Position numbers and translations under genes: made by a program. Source: Macrothele yani (taxonomy: Eukaryota; Arthropoda; Arachnida; Araneae; Macrothelidae). From it: DNA of 64,000 nucleotides. Under the pieces are notes generated by a model. The model was not told the DNA's origin. It did not search any database and worked only from the letters and a program-made list of their open reading frames with translations. The DNA lies in the NCBI GenBank assembly GCA_039090855.1, contig CM077005.1, positions 16,531,921 through 16,595,920 of the forward strand. Reading direction: 5' to 3'. This document shows positions 10,900 through 21,679 of the stretch, piece by piece; position 1 is the stretch's first letter, and each line of letters starts with the position of its first letter.

Positions 10900-11530
10900 G
10901 CTTAAAATCTAAAATATGAAATATAAAGAATTTCTGGTCCGATCGAGAGATTTCCAGCGTTTACAAGCTACAACACGTCGAATTATCTGAGGGTATCTGG
11001 TGCCTCAGGAAACTAGTCGGGGTGGGGGTGGGGTGGGGGAGGTAATACCAAAATCGTAAAATATCAAGATTTCTCTTCCGATCTGGAGATCTTCAGCATT
11101 TAGAAACTGCAACTCGACAAATTTTCTTAGCGCATGTCACTCTCTGGAAACCTGTCGGCGAAGAGGGGGAAGGGGGTAATACCAAAAGTGTAAAATATGA
11201 ACAATTTCTCGTCCGATCGGGAGATTCTCGGCAATTAGCAGCTACAACTCGACACATTATCTGAAGGCAAGTGAATGATGAAAATCTCCGGGTCGGACAA
11301 GAAATTCTATATAATTCACAATTATCATATAACCCCCCCCCCCCCCCCCGCAGGTTTGCTGAGTAGGCACGTGCCCTCAAATAATCTGTCCAGCTGTAGC
11401 TTGTAAATGCTGAAAATCTCCCGATGGGACGATACATTTTTCAAATCTTGCAGTTTTGATATTACCTCCCCCCCCGACAGGTTTCCTGAGTCAGCACATG
11501 CGCTCAGATAATTTGCAGACTTGTAGTTTG
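10900..11530. repeat. Degenerate ~125-145-bp tandem repeat with orientation switch
   Basis: Repeated blocks carry AATACCAAAA, CGTAAAATATnAAnATTTCT, CCGATCnGGAGAT, CAnCTCGACA and a G-rich run. After the C run at 11333-11350 the same blocks appear in reverse complement (CTGTAGCTTGTAAATGCTG, ATCTCCCGATGGGACGA, ATATTACCTCC). This makes the interior of the foldback element itself roughly inverted around ~11340. Confidence 0.75.
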
Positions 11531-12597
11531 AAAACCCTTAAATCTTTTGCTAAGATGTAGATCATAAACATTTCTTATAAAGAATTACATTAATTATCGC
11601 AATTAAGAAAAGACGAAATTACGGAAACTTTATATGACTCTGATTACCAACCTCTGGGGATCGTGGGCACGAAGCGGTCGAAAACGTTATTTTTATAAGG
11701 CCCCTTAAAATTTTTGTGGCCAGTTCTCCTACACCCGTCATGTAGAAATTAACTGTTTTAGTTGTCCTTTGGAAAACTCCCAGGAAGCTATGAGTGCGTA
11801 TTTTTTTCTTTACACTGGGAAGAAAAGAAGTATGCCTGTAACTTGAGATTATACTACTCACGGGGAAGACACACCCTGACCGGTGGCCAACCGATAAATT
11901 TAAATGAAATATATCGCTTGATATTTGGGGTGCGGTCGCTAGCAAACGTTCCAGCTGCAGCTGCAAAGCACCACTTTGACGAAAGACAGATGCCTCCCAC
12001 CCCCACCCCCTTCCGCTCGCCGTACACAAAAGAGGATTTCCAAAAGAGACAAGAGTGCAAAGAAAGCACATTACACAAAGTTATATCTGTACATTGCGCC
12101 TTTTACGAAAATCACTTTTACAATTAAATGCAAGTATTTATAAATAAAATAATCTGACTTTTAATGATTTCCCTTTTAATTGATATAGTTAAATAACAAA
12201 CATGCATAGTTTTATAAAAATTAAGACCTTACTTTAAAAAATAAGAATAGTCACAAATTTTTTACAGTAAAGCCGAACTGGAATTTTTTAAGAAAGTAGC
12301 TACTCTACAGTAGGAAGTTGAAAGTTAACAATCTTATTTGGTTCTTCACTAGGCCACCCGCGGCCCTTAAGTCATAAGTCCTAGGCCTTGGCCTATTTAA
12401 CAGTTTTTATTCTAACGATGTTATATTCATAACGTTTACGTAACACATCAAATTATTAATATTGCGGTATTACTCAGGCAGAAAATAATATTAGGACTAA
12501 CGTTTAGGCCCTTCTAAAAGTTTTCGTTCCGTCATTCCCATATTCGTAAATTTACATAACAAGTATTGTCAATAATCAAACAGAAGTCATCGCTCTT
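11531..12597. other. Interior of foldback element, no gene recognised
   Basis: A 150-codon minus-strand open frame (11619-12071) has no recognisable domain. The string TTTTGTGGCCAGTTCTCCTAC near 11715 recurs near 13088, so parts of the interior are duplicated directly. The block 12445-12553 is the inverted partner of 10552-10660. Confidence 0.45.
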
Positions 12598-12716
12598 TCC
12601 ACGTTTATAAGTGAGTCACGGAAAAATTCTCAGTGGCCGCCACCAGGAATCGAACTCAGGGTCTTCCAGTTATGCGCCGGACATGCTTCCACTGCACCAC
12701 AGCTATTCCTATTCCA
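12598..12716 (-). mobile_element. SINE-B (tRNA-derived), minus strand
   Basis: On its sense strand SINE-B reads GCAGTGGnAGCATGTCCGGC (A-box region), AACTGGAAGACCCTGAG, a B box GTTCGATTCC, then GGTGGCGGCCACTGAGAATT, TTCCGTGACTCACTTATAAA and CGTGGAAAGAGCGATGACTT. The same order is found at 48205-48375 (minus) and 48567-48750 (plus). It is inserted into the foldback element interior. Confidence 0.88.
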
Positions 12717-13245
12717 CGTCAAATGTCTGTATTAATTGTCAATAATATTGCGCTTCTACTTATGCACCATACATTCAATCCATACATTAATTAATAGGCC
12801 GTAGGCATAAGCCTATTCAACACTTTTTTCTTCGCCTGTGAATTAATTAAGTAAAAGAAAAATATTGCAAACTTGACATGTTATGTAAATATTTAGTACC
12901 TACGTAAAAGTGCAGCGTTATTAAAAAATCCCACCTTAGGGTCCTTTTCCGAACATACATGCATTATGCTGTAATTCTCGCTTGGCTTATATGAAACGTT
13001 TTCTCGAAATTTGTTTGGAGTTCCTAATTCAATTCTCAATGTAGGCCAAAAATCGATAATACTTACACCCCCCCCCCCCTTTGAACTTTTGTGGCCAATT
13101 CTCCTACACCCATTTTCGTTATGTAGGTGAGGTGGCCAAGAAACCACAATTTTTATATGACCCCTAACGGTTTTTGGCCAGCAGTGTGTGACCAGTTGTC
13201 CGAACACCGTTTATAACAGACATATAAACTTATCAGTCGATCACA

Positions 13246-13340
13246 TATTTTTCCCGTGAGCATTTTGTCTGTGGGCGATTTTTCCGTGGGCGTTTTTTCC
13301 GTGGGCGATTTTTCCGTGGGCGTTTTTTCCGTGGGCATTC
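13246..13340. repeat. Right foldback subrepeat array (~15 bp x 6)
   Basis: Units read CCGTGGGCGTTTTTT and CCGTGGGCGATTTTT, ending in CCGTGGGCATTC. This is the inverted counterpart of the 10281-10440 array with two fewer units, as expected from unequal loss of subrepeats. Confidence 0.93.
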
Positions 13341-13352
13341 TTTCCTCATACC

Positions 13353-14409
13353 GTGTTTGTTGTGTTGTCAGCGTTCACATAACGTTTACGCTTTACTTGG
13401 TATTTACAACCTGTGGTTCTTGGGTATTTACTTAGCTTTTACATTTTGAATAAAATTAGAACAAAAACCTGAAATGCGATTTTTGAAAGATCATAATACT
13501 TCCCTATAACGGCGGTGTGTGGGAAAGTAAAAACCACATATCATTTGAGTGGAACTCGAAGGGGCGTAATTTCAAGTCTCGCCCTCCTAGGAAAGAAAAG
13601 CTTGCTACGGTGATGTTCTCTGTTGATATTACCGATTCATATGAACATAACGTGTAAGAGTGGGACCAGATTTAAAAGCAACCATTGTTGTTTGTTTCGT
13701 CAGTAAGATTTAGATTATCCTTTTCCGTGCACCATGTTATTCTTTATCGTTGACCTTCCACTGGGTTCTTAAAATTTTCTCTCTTCCACTATAAATTTCG
13801 TCACTTTAATTTTTAATCGCACCTTTTAAGCACCCCTCCCCCTTGTGAATTTGTTGTGATTTGATAAAACTATGGCAAATGAAAAACGTCGAAAAAACAC
13901 TAAAGCCAATTTGCTGAAGCAAAAAGAGGAGTGAACAAGTGAGAGTGGACTTCCCGTGATTCAACAGACTTTTGGGGAATGTTCAAAAAATTTTCGAATC
14001 GTAACGTAATTTTTGTACACACTCACCGCACCTTAAATACTTTTATATATCAGTTAGTTTAAAAAAATATGAACTAATAAAATATGATAAATTGGAATTT
14101 CCAATACTGTTTCAAATAAATTCCAGCTATGCAAATTAGGAACGAAAAAAACTAGAAAAAGCCCAACAAAACCCGGAAAAAAATAAAAAACCCAAAAAAA
14201 ACAAGTTGGCTGGGTTTTTTCAAACCCTGTTTAGAACAGGGTTGTGACGCCAATGCATACGGTTTGATGTAAACAATAGCAGGCTTCGACGCCCTTCATT
14301 TTAAATAAAACATTTATGAAATTTTTACAGCATTTCAACGTTTTTTCTATATTTATCTTTAAACCTATCAGCCTTTTGTACAGTAAAGCTAAGTCTCCCT
14401 TTTGAATTT
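13353..14409. other. Unassigned A/T-rich sequence
   Basis: No gene is recognised. An A-rich, CCC-containing patch at 14160-14225 ends in GGCTGGGTTTTTTC and may be the edge of an old transposon. Confidence 0.4.
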
Positions 14410-14715
14410 TTCAGACTTTTCTAGGTGTAGAAATGGTAGTAAAATTCAAGCGGACAATACTCCAAAGCCACCATTTTGATGTTTTTGGTTTTCGGACTTT
14501 TCAAGGTACGCCCACCTTGAGGCCTATCAGCATGCCAATTTTCATATCTCTAGGTCATTTAGAAGTGGTCGAATAATTCGGGAAAAATTCAAGCAGACAG
14601 TGTTCCAAAGCCGTGTTTAGCCGCCATTCTGATTTTTTTGGGGTTTTCGGACATTTCTAGGTATACGAACATTAAGACCTATACCAATTTAGAAGTGGTC
14701 GAACAATCCGCAGAC
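14410..14715. repeat. ~155-bp tandem repeat, about two copies
   Basis: TTTCGGACTTTTCAAGGTA (near 14490) and TTTCGGACATTTCTAGGTA (near 14645) are separated by 155 bp. Between them lie AGAAGTGGTCGAATAATTCG, ATTCAAGCAGACAGTGTTCC and a CCGCCATTCTGATTTTT block that recur on both sides. A shorter unit precedes at 14410. The sequence differs from families X and Y, but the monomer length is similar. Confidence 0.75.
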
Positions 14716-15029
14716 GGAAACATTCGCATTTCTCCATATCCCTATTTCGCTTTATTATACGTAATCCTGCTCTAGTCCAGATAAAAATTTTATTAATAAA
14801 GTTTACAGTATTCTATTTTCTCTGATTTGAAGAAATTCTAAACAACCAAAGATTAGTGAGTATTTTGCTACTAATGCTAAATTAACTAGTGCCCAAACTG
14901 CTTTGAAAAGAGCGATGTCTATAAGAAAAGAATGTGTAGTAGGAGTATATGTGTTAGGTTGGAAAGAAAGTAATGTCCGCAAATGCAAGGCAACAGAAAA
15001 ATGCTAATTACCGTATATAAAAGTACAAA

Positions 15030-16051
15030 TCAGTCCAAAATGTAGTCATCATTTGCCACGACCTGCTCCCATCGTCTAGACAGCTGTTGGATACCGCCCT
15101 TGTAGAACTGTGACGTCTTGGCCATAAAGAAGTGAGTAAGTGCGCGTTCGACATCGTCCCAGTTGGTGACCCGCTGTCCATCCAAGAAATGCTCCAACGA
15201 CAGGGAAAAGGTGGCAGTCCCTTGGGACAATGTCCAGGGAATAGCCTGGGTGCGGCAGCAGGTCCCAGCTCAGGTGTCTAATTTTGTGACAGGTCCCCTG
15301 TGCTGTGGGAGGTGTCGCTCCATCCTGCTGTAGGAGGACGCCATTGCGGTTCAGCAGTGCTGGTCGCTTCGACATTGACGATGAGTGCAGATCGTCGAGT
15401 TGATGGTACTACACATCGGCGGTGATAGTGATGTTGTTCGGTAGCAGCTCAAAAAACACGACACCTCGCATATCCCACCAAACAGACAGTAGGACCTTAC
15501 GTGGGTATGGGCTTCGGCTTTGGAAGTCGTCATGGGCTTCTATTTTGGGTCCAACCACTGTTTCTGGGGGCTAACATTCGCATACAGGATCCATTTCTCG
15601 TCACCTGTCACAATGCGGTTCAAGAACGGTTCAACGTGCAAGCAGGAAAACGCATGCACTCATGCGATTTGCTTTCTGCTCAACTATGAGTTGATGAGGA
15701 ACCCAAAGTCCTCTCTTGTACACCTTCCCAAGTTGACGCAGGTTCGTCATATTGTTCGTGCGGGGTAGTCCCCTCTTGTTCGGCGAATTCCCGCATTTTC
15801 TCACGTGGGTCGGTCCCAAATAAGGTCTTCAGCACGTCACTATCCACTAATGAGGGTCTTTCGGCTTTCGGCCGACGGTCAGACAGGTCAAAATTTCCCT
15901 CTCGAAACCGTTCGAACCAACGACAGCACTGAAGATGTGGTATGGCAAGGGGGTACACACTGGTAATATTCCTTACATCACTTGTGGGGATGCTACCGCG
16001 ACGAAACTCATACAGCATGCAATGGCGAATGTGCTCCTTGTCCACTTCCAT
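15030..16051 (-). pseudogene. mariner transposase (DD34D), frameshifted
   Basis: The N-terminal mariner HTH region reads MEVDKEHIRHCMLYEFRRGS and WFERFREGNFDLSDRRPKAE. The catalytic half has VLLQQDGATPPTAQ with the second Asp, and 34 residues later the third Asp in DIVPRDCHLF, the mariner DD34D signature. The terminal block FYKGGIQQLSRRWEQVVAND ends at 15030. The pieces lie in several frames with stops between them. The total span of about 340 codons equals the usual mariner length. I infer an inactive, old copy. Confidence 0.92.
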
Positions 16052-16217
16052 GTTGGCTGGAGTTTACACTCTTCGCCTTCTGACGGCTAACTGCCACTGA
16101 CTTAAGCCACGAAACTCATACAGCATGCAATGTCGGATGTGCTTCTTGTCCACTTCCATGTTGTCTGGAGCTTACACTCTTCGCCTTCTGACGGCTAACT
16201 GCCACTGACTTAAGCTA
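16002..16217. repeat. 108-bp tandem duplication over the mariner start
   Basis: 16002-16109 and 16110-16217 are direct copies with a few differences, starting CGAAACTCATACAGCATGCA. The unit includes the transposase initiator codon and upstream leader, so the element carries two consecutive N-terminal starts. Confidence 0.93.
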
Positions 16218-16407
16218 CCTACCTGCTGGTGTCATGCCGGTGTGCTGCGCAGTCTCAGTGGCCAATGTGCGCCGCGGTTGGGGCTTCGATTTCGGGTACC
16301 TCGTCATCGGACATTCCTTTTTTTACAACCCAATATGTACTTCTTACATTATAAATTAGTGCAATCTAAACTTACGAGTTCGCCCTCTCTTTTTTACTTT
16401 TCGGATG

Positions 16408-16630
16408 CATTCATTTTTTTTTATTAGAGGTTTAACGCCCACCATGAGCAACTCAATTGGCTATACGCAGTCGCCCGTCCCTAATTTAGGGTCACTGATT
16501 CCAGGGAAGGGAGAGAACCAGCACCGTAAACCAAACACAGCATACATGTCTCACTGGGATTCGAACCCGGACCCATCTTAGACGAATAATCAGAAGTCAT
16601 CGCTTAGACCACTGCGCCACAGAGACGGCT
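16408..16630 (-). mobile_element. SINE-A, minus strand, full length
   Basis: It has a T-rich tail (16408-16424), then GTTTAACGCCCACCATGAGC, GGGCGACTGC in reverse, B-box complement GGATTCGAACCCGGAC and the head at GCGCCACAGAGACGGC. Confidence 0.92.
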
Positions 16631-17704
16631 TCAAAATTTTGCAACAGTATTCATAAAATTTCATCTATACGTTTCTAAGGCCACCTAGAAAAACGTATAA
16701 TCGAGGTTTCACTGTATGCGCAACACAAATTAGAGGAAGATTTATCAGTATGAATTTTTTTTTCAATTATTTCGCATTTCTGAAGCCTTAGAACTTAACA
16801 CTAACCGAGAGTGTTATTTACAAATATGTAAGGATTTGGAAAATATATATATTGTATGAAAAAGATCTAAGTTAAAATTTCTCCATTGAAATTTTACGAA
16901 TAGTTTCAAACAGCTTTGCAAAAGAAGAAATTAAATCAATAAATTTAATAAAATAATTCGTAAAATTGTTAATAATAAAGTTTAACAGTTTGTCACGTAG
17001 TTTCCCAGAAGCACTTATTTTGCATTTAACACTACCTGTTACAGTAGCTACTTCTGAAAAATCGTTCAACAAGCTAAAATAATCAAAATTTATTTGCGAA
17101 GTATAATGTGTCAAGAACAAATGAAATATCTTTCACTGATTACCACTGAAGTTCGAAGGGCAGATAAATTGAACATGCAAGATTTAATTAGAGACTTTTT
17201 TGTCAATGCAAAAAGTAGGACATTTAAATGTCTAGAATCTATCTATCTATAAACATGTAAGATTTTTTTAATGAAAAAATGTTTTTACGAGTTAAGATAT
17301 ACACTTAGTAGACAAAACATTACAGACAGGTGTGATGGGCAGTTGACATGAGCATCCCCCGCGCAGAGTGGAACACACCAAAACCGAACGCAGAACCTAA
17401 AAACAAAAAAAACTTCGAAACAAAGCTGAAGCAGTGCAGTTGGGAACATCTCAGTTTATGGCGCAGTCGAGATATGTTACATCACTTACACTATCTCATA
17501 CACATTTCGAAGTCCATCCCATATACAGACCATCCCTGTACCCAATTACTAAGGACCCAAACAATACTGAAGAACAGAGCAAAGTACGTACATGCATTGA
17601 TTTTCATAATCAGACAAAATCTTTTGACGTAGGAGTAAGTCTAACTCCACAGATAGTATGGGACGACTTACGATCGACCGCCTGTGACAAACACAGGTCC
17701 CAGC
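16631..17704. other. Unassigned sequence with a possible pogo-like terminus
   Basis: GAAAAACGTATAATCGAGGT plus TTCACTGTATGCG at 16690-16718 resembles 52509-52538 and has the look of a pogo/Tigger-type TIR, but no partner end or transposase is visible. Open frames at 17348-17718 have no recognisable domain. Confidence 0.35.
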
Positions 17705-18076
17705 TGAAATCATTATAGCGTTAAAAATGCGTGTCACTCACTGATCGTGTTAGCATATTCGTAAACAACATTTGCGTACTGCGCAATAAATCCTGCGCGG
17801 GGGAAATGATGCAATATTTCTTGTCGTGCCGCCGCGTTTGACTACAGTTTATCTCGGCAACCCTGAGTACAAAACGACAGCGCATGGTATCTTTTTCAAG
17901 TCTGTACGAGATCTATTCAAATATATAAATAGCATATCGCAAAGGTTTAAACTAAAATTTTTAAAAAATGTTTTCGTGTGAACGGGTTAACATTTTCGAC
18001 AGTGCCGCGGAATTTGCAGAATGAACGCAAGCAAAAGTGGAGAAAATCAAAACGAGAGGCAACAGCAAGTGATGAG
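17705..18076 (-). repeat. Dispersed repeat Z, copy 1
   Basis: The block from TCATTATAGCG through TGTTAGCATATTCGTAAAC, GTGTGAACGGGTTAACATTT, GACAGTGCCGCGGAATTTGC and GAATGAACGCAAGCAAAAGT to GAAAATCAAAACGA is the reverse complement of 53580-53985. No coding potential or TIR is obvious. The two copies have diverged mainly in the middle. Confidence 0.82.
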
Positions 18077-18945
18077 GAATGTAAGCAATGTATCCAGCAT
18101 TATTTGTAAACATTATGTAAGCTACTTTTCATATCATAGACCTGTGTTGGCTATAACCAATTAAATAAACGCTTTAAAACCATACTCGACTAGCTCATTT
18201 CAACTCTCCGATCTGCAAGTCGTAGCCCTACGTTCCAAACTGACGGCTCAATCAAAACTGAGCCTACCTGTATTTTTTTTTTTACTCTCTCTTTAAAAGT
18301 TATGTTTTTCAATAATTGCAGTGCATGTTTTAACATAGTAACTGGTGGGCCCGTTGGCTCACCAGTGAACAAATCTGGCCAACCAGTTATGAAAATCGGG
18401 CCCCCCAAAATAATAATAAATTGCAAAAAAATTCAAAATTCTATAAAAATAAAACTTCTGTATATTTCTAGACATTTTAAAATTAATTTTTAGTTCTCTA
18501 ATAAATTGACCGAATGAAAATTTTCCTGCCCCGTTTTTTGACCCCGTTGTGGCTGTTATGTAAAAGATAACTTTCTTATGTAAGTTACCACTATAATTCA
18601 TAGATGGCGCTGACTGTAATCAAAGTATCAATAAACCAGCACTGCAGGTGTCTACAGCTCATGAAAAATTAAAAATTACATAAACATGTAAGGAATATAA
18701 ATAAAAATATATGTATACAAATAAGGCCGTAGTCAGAGGAGGGCAAGGACGGGCGGCGCCCGAGCTGCGTTTCCTTTCGCCCGTCCTAGCGACTCACACT
18801 ACAGTTCAGTGCCCGACCTCTTTTTTAGGAAGGTAGTGTCTGGTCCCAGGTCTTAAACAACCCTTGGAAGTAGGCAGTTAGGAAATTTGGGCTAAAGTGA
18901 AAGTCACACGGAAGCGAGGTATAATAGAAATGGAGGGACCGCCCC
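18077..18945. other. Unassigned sequence
   Basis: No gene is recognised. Short self-complementary text (ACTGGTGGGCCCGTTGGCTC followed by ACCAGTGAAC) occurs at 18342-18372. Confidence 0.35.
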
Positions 18946-19163
18946 CGGTGGCGCAGTGGTGTGAGTGCTGGCTTATGACCATTCGTCCGAGAAAGGTCAA
19001 TCCCGGTGAGGCATGGATGTTGTGTTTGCCTTAAGGCACTGGCTCTCTCCCTTCGCTGGAGCCAGTGGCCCTAAATTAGGGACGGACGACTGCTTATAGC
19101 CCATCGAGTTGCTCACGGTGGTTGTTAAACTCCCAACCAAAATAAATAAATAAATAAATAAAG
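18946..19163 (+). mobile_element. SINE-A, plus strand, full length with (AAAT)n tail
   Basis: The head is CCGCCCCCGGTGGCGCAGTG, then the A box and a shortened B box region (GAAAGGTCAATCCCGGTGAG), the GGCACTGGCTCTCTCC block, GGGACGGACGACTGCTTATA and a tail of AAATAAAT repeats. Confidence 0.92.
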
Positions 19164-19532
19164 AGGGAAAGACGCCTTTATAACGGGGCCAGTACTCGGG
19201 GTCTGACGGCTCAACGTGCCCATCCGATGCACGGCGAATTTTTAGTGGTTCGAGCGTTCGTACTGTTGAACAGCTTACAATGCTACTTTGTGAACAATTT
19301 GGCTAGTTAAACACACTATATACGAAACACTAATAATATAAAATTAAAATAATTGGTGACTCCACCTTTGATTATAACACAATATAAAATAAGTACATGA
19401 GCGCAGGCATAATGGGCTTTTCCACCTCTGCAGAAAGACTTCTGCTATTATTTTTTATAACGAGGCTTTTATGTCTTTCAGTGTATTAGTTTTTTCCATT
19501 GAATAATTTCAGCTAACTTATATACATATATA

Positions 19533-20742
19533 CACTGAACAGCAATTGAATTAGAGATACCTGTCTAGTAACGTGTAGCACCACCTTTCGTCCTGATGAC
19601 GGTGGCGATTCGTCTCGCCATGGACTCGACAAGACACTGGAAGCGTTGGGAAGCCATACGGATCCACGACCTCTGAGCAAGCTCCCACTGTTCACGAAGA
19701 TTTGATGGAGGAGGAGCAGAGCCTCGAACATCTCTCTCGATGGCATCCCAGATGTGCTCGATGCGATTGAGGTCAGGTGACCTAGCTGGCCAAGGAAGCG
19801 AGGTCACGTCGGTGGAGTGTTCATCCAACCATTCGGATACAATTCGGGAGCTGCATTGTTTTGTTGCAGGATGAGGTCCCCAGTGGGATGTTGAAGACGC
19901 ACAAACGGGAGCAAATGGTCGTCCAGGATATCCCGGTAGCGTTGACCTGTGAGGGACGATGTCACACGTACCAGGGGTCCCATTTCAGTCCACGTAAACA
20001 GTCCCTAGACGAGAATGCCACCCCTACCAGCTTGAAGAGCACCCTGCTGGCAAGAAGGATCCATCGCTTCATGTGGTTTACGCCGTACTCGTATCCTGCC
20101 ATCCGCATGTACCAGCGTGAATCTCGACACATCAGTCCAGGAAACATTTTTCCACATGTCTAGGGTCCAGTGGCGATGTTCCCGCGCCCATGCCAATCTT
20201 TGCACCCTGTGATGTGTGGTCAGCAGCGGTACCCTCGTGGGACGATGGCTTCTGTACCGCATAGCGAGGAGATGGTTCTGGATGGTGTGTCTGCTTACAC
20301 GGTTTTGTGCACCAGGGTTAAATTGCCGAGTGATTTCGTGCACTGTGGCCCGTCTATCCGCTGTTACAATGCGAGCTAGGCGACGATGACCCCGCTCATC
20401 CACACGCTGTTGTCCATGGCAGTTGGCTCTTGCAGGGATGGTTTTACCGGATTCGATGTACTCACGGTGCGCCCATGACACAGTGACTCGTGAAAATCCC
20501 AGTGCCTGCACGACTTCCGAGATAGAGTGGCCCATTCGTCGGGCCCCGACAATTCGCCCACGATCAAATGCGCTTAGATCCTTTGTCTTACCCATACTGC
20601 GTCCGACTCATACTGATTCCCGTCGCATCACTCCTTATATTGTCCGATCGCTGCGTACATCATGTCGTTTCCGTTTACAGGGCCACCCAGAGCGCCACAT
20701 TTGCATAACGCCAGCTGTCTCTAATTCAATTGGACTTCAGTG
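19533..20742 (-). mobile_element. Tc1-like transposon, family 2
   Basis: TIRs are CACTGAACAGCAATTGAATT at the left and, on the other strand from the right, CACTGAAGTCCAATTGAATT. Both continue AGAGA, and TA flanks both ends. Length 1210 bp, the compact size typical of Tc1 with one transposase gene. Confidence 0.95.
19565..20595 (-). pseudogene. Tc1 transposase, family 2, two catalytic sites altered
   Basis: Translation starts MGKTKDLSAFDRGRIVGARR. The HTH domains follow (SISEVVQALGFSRVTVS). The first catalytic region is WTDVSRFTLV: the Asp is kept, but the neighbouring Glu of the usual SDES is Val. The second catalytic Asp in the QQDN motif is replaced (ILQQNNAA), and PWPARSPDLNRIEHIW retains the Glu. 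The C-terminus is ATVIRTKGGATRY. A frameshift separates 20005-20595 from 19565-19828. The Asp-to-Asn change alone would abolish catalysis. Confidence 0.9.
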
Positions 20743-20744
20743 TA

Positions 20745-21469
20745 TAGAGATAGATTATAGACATGTAGAGGTATATAGACGTACAGGAAGAGATATGTAG
20801 GGCGTCAGATATAGAAGTATAGGAGGTAACCTTATAAGAAATCAGGAGCATAGATACATGGGGAGAGGAGACTCAATAGGAGTTCAAGAATGAAGCAAAG
20901 TTCTTAGCCAGCATACCCGAAGAATCTTACTCTGTTACGTGAGGGATCCCGACGAGCATCAGCCCAACCGACGGAAGGTAAGATGATGTTTTCCCCCCAA
21001 TTCCAGTTCCAATGTTATCTGTATATATATATACACATGCATGGTCGCCATGCCTCCTCGTAGATAGATTGAGGGATCGATTTTAAATTTAAGCTCAGGA
21101 GTGTTACAGGCTTACGCAGCAGTGGACCAGTCAAAATGGCTAATTTTATCCTTTTAATTAAACGTAACTTTTATTTGGCCTCCACCTGAAGGCTGTAATT
21201 GCTTAATTCAACATACTTTTCTTATAATAATTATGTTAATTACTTAACCTGGTGTAGCTAACTTTTCTAGGCTGTGCATATTTCTCAAAATCATAATTTT
21301 CGGCATATGGGGTTTTTACGAATACCTCGTAACGAGCCCAAATGAAACACAACGCGACGTCCGTAAACTTTGAGATTGGGTTCCTTAAATTTAGGGGGAA
21401 CGCAACCTCACTGTTTATCCAGTTAGACGATTTAATAAGTATTCCACGACCACTGCACTACCGGGTGCT
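20745..21469. other. Unassigned sequence
   Basis: No gene is recognised. A purine-rich TATAGAnn-type imperfect repeat covers about 20745-20880. Confidence 0.4.
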
Positions 21470-21560
21470 TGGTAATAGTACCGGCCTGGAATCGAACCTG
21501 AGACTTTTCCGTGGTAGTCCCGAACTTTGAACACTGGGCCATCCGCAGGCCACCTCTTTT
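21470..21560 (-). repeat. tRNA-like SINE remnant, minus strand
   Basis: On the minus strand GCGGATGGCCCAGTGTTCAA resembles a Pol III A box and GGTTCGATTCCAGG a B box about 45 bp downstream. It does not match SINE-A, B or C beyond the promoter boxes. A short fragment; identity as a fourth SINE family is uncertain. Confidence 0.5.
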
Positions 21561-21679
21561 ATTATCTTTTGCTCGATCTCTTTATATCCTTCGCCCGACA
21601 ACAATAATCAGCCGCCCCTACCAACTTCTCTGTCTTGGCCACGGGCCTGCATACAAATAGTAAACGCATACTCAATTTT

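Larger units (their letters stand above)
10274..13352. mobile_element. Foldback-like element with subrepeat-containing inverted termini
   Basis: The left terminus (10281-10660) is an inverted copy of right-side sequence: 13340-13130 in its outer part and 12553-12445 in its inner part, the two separated on the right. The outer parts consist of ~15-bp subrepeats (GCCCACGGAAAAA units). The 10-bp string GTGTTTGTTG occurs on both sides (10264-10273 and 13353-13362) and may be the target duplication. The middle holds a G/C-run-rich tandem repeat whose orientation flips near 11333-11350. Long inverted termini made of short tandem units and no obvious transposase are features of Drosophila-type Foldback elements. 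An internal SINE-B (12598-12716) is a later insertion. Confidence 0.7.
14954..16333 (-). mobile_element. mariner transposon (decayed)
   Basis: The left terminus TTAGGTTGGAAAGAAAGTAA and the reverse complement of the right terminus (TTGGGTTGTAAAAAAAGGAA) form the TIR. Both continue into TGTCCG. A TA follows the right end; the left TA has become TG. Length 1380 bp, slightly above a typical mariner because of a 108-bp internal duplication at the transposase start. Confidence 0.92.

Noticed and set aside
11619..12127. Opposed open frames of 150 and 121 codons in the foldback interior
   Set aside because: No recognisable domain, both strands open over the same bases, and surrounding sequence is internal tandem or inverted repeat.
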